From the NCBI GenBank assembly GCA_016987375.1, contig PJRA01000274.1, positions 1,173,916 to 1,237,915 on the forward strand: DNA of 64,000 bases, in the 5' to 3' direction. Position 1 is the first letter of the stretch; each line of letters begins with the position of its first letter. The position numbers and the translations under genes are program-made. Shown in pieces: positions 60,079-64,000 of the stretch. Under the pieces are notes generated by a model. The model was not told where the DNA came from and ran no database searches. It was given only the letters and a program-made list of their open reading frames with translations. Source of the stretch: Brachionus koreanus (Eukaryota; Rotifera; Eurotatoria; Ploima; Brachionidae).

Positions 60079-61150
60079 TTTTGATTTTTGATCAAGTTTT
60101 TTTTTTCGAAACTTGCTTTTATAGTGACTAGATGGAAATATTTTAATTAGCTTTTCAGACAGAAATTTTTTAAAATTTTAAGAAAATCATTCGATTTCAA
60201 TCAGTAAGCAAAAAACTGATTTTATAAAAGCAGTTAATAGCTATTTACTAATCGTGATTGTTCTATTTGAAAAATGAAAAGAATTTAATTTGTCGAATGA
60301 CTAAATGATTTTTTTTCAATAATTTTTAAAATAAACAAGAAACTAAAATTTTTTTATGCTAATTTAAATTACTTATTTCATCAATTTAAAAAATCTAAAT
60401 TCAATGTTTTGTTCAAAAATATAATTTTGGATTATCTTATTCTTACATATTATGTTGGAATAGTTTATACGAGTTTTTCCTCTTTTTCAACCATTTATTT
60501 GAAATTTTAAATTTAAATTAATATTTTGCATAATATGAGAAAAAATTTTTATTCATTTTATTATTAATTTGAAAATTTATTTTATTAAACATGCTTAATG
60601 ATCTAGATAATAAATTTCTTAAATAGAAAAGAAAACAAAAATGATAGTCTCTGCACTTAGTTAATATAAGTACTCCACAACACTTGATTTTTTAAATTAA
60701 CTGATCTGAAGATAAGACGAATAGGATGAGATTTATTAAGATGTTTAAAACCATAAATGACCATGAAATTGTTTATCTTAATAATAAATTTTTCACCAAA
60801 TAAGGTGTATAATTTAAGGAGACATACAAAAAATTAAGCAAGGGAAGAAGTTAAGAGCTGTATATGCAGTGTTATTACTTCCTAAAAAATCGAATTGATA
60901 ATTTTTGGAATAGCCTATCTGAGGATCCTCGGTTAACAATTATTTTTCTTCGAAATTTAATTTTTGATTAATAGGAAGTTTGAAAATATTTTTATTTAAA
61001 AATCACTTTTAAATAATTAAAAAAATTCTTCTTTTCATAAGCCAAATTAAACAAAAATATTTATTTGTGTCTTTTTAACTTAAAATAAAATTTAAAAACA
61101 TGATATTAAAGTTGAATATAAACTAAAATATATATTATAATAAAGCGAAA
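60079..61150. other. Intergenic region
   Basis: This lies between the secreted cysteine-rich gene and VPS29, both minus strand. A/T-rich, with no recognisable gene or repeat. Confidence 0.5.
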
Positions 61151-61859
61151 CTATTTTTTTGAATATTCCATTTTTTCAACTTTTAATTCATTCTCTAAAT
61201 ATTTGTAAATATAAATAGTAATAGTTGAAGTTTGAATATCCATCAAAACAAACGATGGTATAGATGAACTTAAAATTTAAATATTAATTAGATGTCTCAA
61301 ACATTTGTTACAATTACTGTCTTAAAGGACTGTATGCCCCAGTTGCAGAGCCAGGATTAATGAAAAATTTGTTATCTTCTTCAAATGCTTCGAATTGATG
61401 CGTGTGTCCTGTTATAAGTACATCAACATCAAGTTGACGTTGAAGCATTGTTAAGCTTTCTTTATCACCCCATGGTACTATTTGATGTCCATGAGTTAAA
61501 CCGATTCGAAATTGCCCAACTGTGACAATTTTTTGCTCCGGAAAATCTATCACCTAAAATAAAATATTAGCTGTAGACACATCCGTAAAAACATTCAAAA
61601 TTTTTACATCATCAAAATCTCCTCTAACTACATGGACATCATTTGCTAAAGTCTTCAAAAAGTCATAAGTCTCTTTGTTACATAGATTACCAGTGCTGAG
61701 TATATGCTGAATTTTTCCTGGTACTAGCAGACTTTTAAATCGTTTGGGTAAACCATGAGATCTATACGGAATATGAAAATCTCCAATAACTAAAACTAAC
61801 TATTAAATCATAGAATTTGAATATAACATTATTTCTTAAATTTAACGAAGACTTACCAT
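61151..61859 (-). CDS. VPS29: Retromer subunit VPS29
   Basis: Four coding exons: 61857-61859 (the ATG alone), 61608-61799, 61318-61553 and 61151-61268, giving 182 aa, the same length as human VPS29. It has the metallophosphoesterase fold: [55 protein letters not shown] and [14 protein letters not shown]29 forms the retromer core with VPS35 and VPS26 and recycles cargo from endosomes; the fold is thought to act as a scaffold rather than an enzyme. The start codon is cut off from the rest by an intron with a perfect GTAAGT donor. An acceptor-like TATTTTAG lies 22 bases before the ATG, so the first coding exon may be tiny or follow a trans-spliced leader. Confidence 0.94.
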
Positions 61860-62030
61860 TTTTATCTTTCAAAATGGCCAGTCTAAAATAAATATCTTTA
61901 ATAATTTAAAATACTATGCTGAATTTTTAAAAATTATATTTTTTTAAGTCATATGATAAAAAAATAAAAATAAATTTATCAAAAATTTATGTTTTTAATA
62001 ATTATATTAAATAGTATATTTTTTTGTCTT

Positions 62031-63676
62031 TTATTCTTTCGGAAATATTTTTACCGAAACAAGTTTCTGGTAGTTAAAATCATTAATTTTAAAAAATTTA
62101 TTTCTTATTTCAAAGTCAACAGTGACTTCAACGCGACTTAAACTTTGATTATAAGTCCATCTTAAACCATCAGAAAGATCGACTTTGAAACCATTTGGAT
62201 ACGCAAATTCTGGAACAAAAATTTCTGTCGCTTGCATTGCTTGATTATAATTGCTAATATCAATTTGATAATTATAAATAAAATATTTTGTAGTTGTATT
62301 GTATGAATAATGTATCGGTATTCCGTTTGTAGCCATTGGATACACTCTGCTAAATATTTTTATAATTTCATCATCAATTTGGATATTGGGACCGAAAAAA
62401 TTGGAATCCCAATAAGTCCATGACTGAAAGTGATCATCTGATGCATCTAAAACAAATTTACAATTATCTAAGTTTAATTGTTGCGTTACTGGATCCTGAT
62501 AAACACAAGTTCCAAATTCGGTCAAAAAAGATGCTGATCCACCCAGTTTTTCGCTTTCGTCTTTTACCGATTTAAAAAAAGAATTCAATTGCCAATCAGA
62601 GCAGATTTCTCGAACAAACTCAGGAAAAGTTCCATTCACTAGCAAATTTGGATCAACATCAAGTAGCCAGCAATAAAAATGCCAGGACAAAGCAGTTCCC
62701 GACGAGTCATTACTCGGTGCTCTATCAAAACCGGTTCCAAATGCACCTTTTGAAGTTACCAGACCCCAAGTAACTGGTTCATAGAAAACAATTGTTTGTT
62801 TATCATATTTTCTAATTTCTGCATAGGTTTTATCATACAAAGGAAGTAGATTTACTTTGTCTGAAATACCTGGAAGCAAAAGAAAAGGATTTTGATATAT
62901 ATTTCCTGCCTTTAAACAAATTTTAAGGTTAAAAAAATAAACTTTATTTTTAAATAAACCCATGGTTCGTTTATTAGCTCATAAGCTAAAATAGATGTTG
63001 AATTTGAAAATATTTGTGAAACAGTTCTCCAGTAATTGAAAAAATGTTCTTGCACGTTATTAATGTTATCATACAGACACTGAAAAGCAAAACCACATGC
63101 TTCAGTAATATAAGATGCGAAAATATTGAATTCAATTGTCTTATTTGTAATAGGCCATGGAAATTTAAGCTTTGAATCAGGAAGTTCGTCCAAAAACCAA
63201 AGTGGAAAGCCATCATAAGAAGCACTTAAAATATTAAATTAAAATCTATTAAATACAATTGCTTGTGATTACAATTTTGATGACATCATATCTTGATGGA
63301 GGTCAAGAATAGTGTAAATTCCATATTTTTCTAGACCTTTAACAATACTTAAAATTTCATTCACGTAAGTAAGATTAAGTTGATTTTTTCTAGGATAGAG
63401 GCCTGTCCACATTAATCCAAGTCTTACTGAGTTAAATCCCCATTTTTTGAATAAAGAAAGATGAGTTTCATTTTTAAGATTAAGATTAGAATGATCAGGT
63501 ACCCATGGAAATTGTTTGCTAACTGCATTGAATCCATGAAAAAGAATTATACGATCATTTTGGTCAATAAACCAATTAGATTTAGTTTTTATTTTGCTTA
63601 ATGAAGAGTCAATAAAACCACAATGAAAAAAGAAAATTGTACATAATAATATGGTCTTAAAATACGATGAATACAT
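62031..63676 (-). CDS. GH5 endoglycoceramidase-like glycosidase
   Basis: Three exons: 63273-63676, 62960-63224 and 62031-62909, in phase, 515 aa from the ATG at 63676. A signal peptide (YFKTILLCTIFFFHCG) leads into a glycoside hydrolase family 5 barrel of the endoglycoceramidase type: HGFNAVSKQFPW, WGFNSVRLGLMW, TILDLHQDMMS, the acid/base Glu in NEPW (about residue 221), the YEPVTWG segment, and the nucleophile Glu in LTEFGTCVY (about 354). Such enzymes cut the bond between the oligosaccharide and ceramide of glycosphingolipids and are secreted or lysosomal. A C-terminal beta-sandwich-like part follows (YNYQIDISNYNQ, VDLSDGLRWTYN). Several N-glycosylation sequons are present. The distribution among animals is patchy in the literature, as far as I recall. 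Confidence 0.88.
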
Positions 63677-64000
63677 TTTTCTTTTTCTAATCAAATATTA
63701 ATTTTATACTTAATTATTTGAGAGTTAATTTTAAAGCTTTAGAAAAAAAATTTATAATTAAAATTATCATGATAATTAAAAATTAAAGCTAAAAATAATT
63801 TATGATTTAAATTAAGGACACAAAAATACTAACAATCAAATTTAAAAAAGATAAAAACATTTTATTTTAATTGAGTAAATTGGAAAAAAAATCTGAAAGA
63901 TAAGAGGACAAAAAAAAAATACAGCATAAAACAGTTGGATTACAAAAATATATTAGCTGGATATAGATTAGATGGATATAGATTGAACAAATAAATAAAT
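63677..64000. other. Upstream flank of endoglycoceramidase-like gene
   Basis: A/T-rich 5' flank. An acceptor-like TTGATTAG lies just upstream of the ATG, within 12 bases. Nothing else is seen before the window ends. Confidence 0.45.

Noticed and set aside
63677..63694. Extending the endoglycoceramidase-like start to 63694
   Set aside because: The codon there is TTG. The first ATG is at 63676 and is followed directly by the signal peptide.
1..64000. tRNA, rRNA and CRISPR arrays
   Set aside because: No GGTTCGAANCC-type T-loop with a partner A-box, no rRNA-like conserved blocks and no regularly spaced repeats were seen. A covariance-model scan would be decisive.

Overview
The window is eukaryotic nuclear DNA. 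It is strongly A+T-rich (roughly three quarters by eye), with intron-split genes on both strands, GT-AG introns often only about 50 to 60 bp long, and AATAAA signals shortly after many stop codons. The gene content is animal: classical cadherin repeats, CAMTA, PALS1, a p85 PI3-kinase subunit, an IVNS1ABP-like kelch protein and NDUFA9. Very low GC with tiny introns fits a small-bodied invertebrate such as a monogonont rotifer. That is an inference, and a flatworm or other AT-rich spiralian is not excluded. No tRNA, rRNA or CRISPR array was seen. Exon borders below were set by hand from reading frame, splice phase and GT/AG sites. Whole-gene spans are given as features and exons are listed in the evidence.

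Left third (1-31.5 kb). A large calcium-type cadherin (2351-9482, +) is followed by two tandem alpha/beta-hydrolase genes of the SERHL (serine hydrolase-like) family. Only the first ends in a peroxisomal SKL tail. Facing them on the minus strand are an unrecognised single-pass membrane protein (16349-18499), a second, very divergent cadherin (18905-25710) and a CAMTA transcription activator (26644-31531). Both cadherins seem to carry the same membrane-adjacent domain before their membrane helix, a trait of the CDH23/PCDH15/Cad87A/Cad99C group.

Middle (31.5-48.5 kb). A gene-poor stretch of about 4 kb leads to a PALS1/Stardust polarity scaffold (35671-37622, +), a membrane-anchored hexosaminidase D (39105-41202, +), a decayed mariner transposase, and an IVNS1ABP-like BTB-kelch gene (43042-46990, -).

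Right third (48.5-64 kb). ZC3HC1/NIPA (48557-50055, +), complex I subunit NDUFA9 (51062-53184, +), a PI3-kinase regulatory subunit with an unusual C1-SAM-C1 front end (54663-57545, -), a small secreted cysteine-rich protein (58941-60078, -), retromer VPS29 (61151-61859, -) and a GH5 endoglycoceramidase-like enzyme (62031-63676, -).

The genes are not an operon-like pathway. Themes are cell adhesion and polarity (two cadherins, PALS1), signalling and transcription (p85, CAMTA), and endomembrane or lipid turnover (VPS29, endoglycoceramidase, hexosaminidase D, peroxisomal hydrolase). Mobile DNA is light: three copies of a piggyBac-like MITE with TTAA-type flanks, one mariner fossil, one possible foldback element and one repeat-tailed element.

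The most interesting points are the paired membrane-adjacent-domain cadherins, the loss of calcium motifs in one of them together with a possible splice into a second membrane-spanning exon, the p85 architecture, the split targeting signals of the hydrolase pair, and hints of spliced-leader acceptors just upstream of several start codons.
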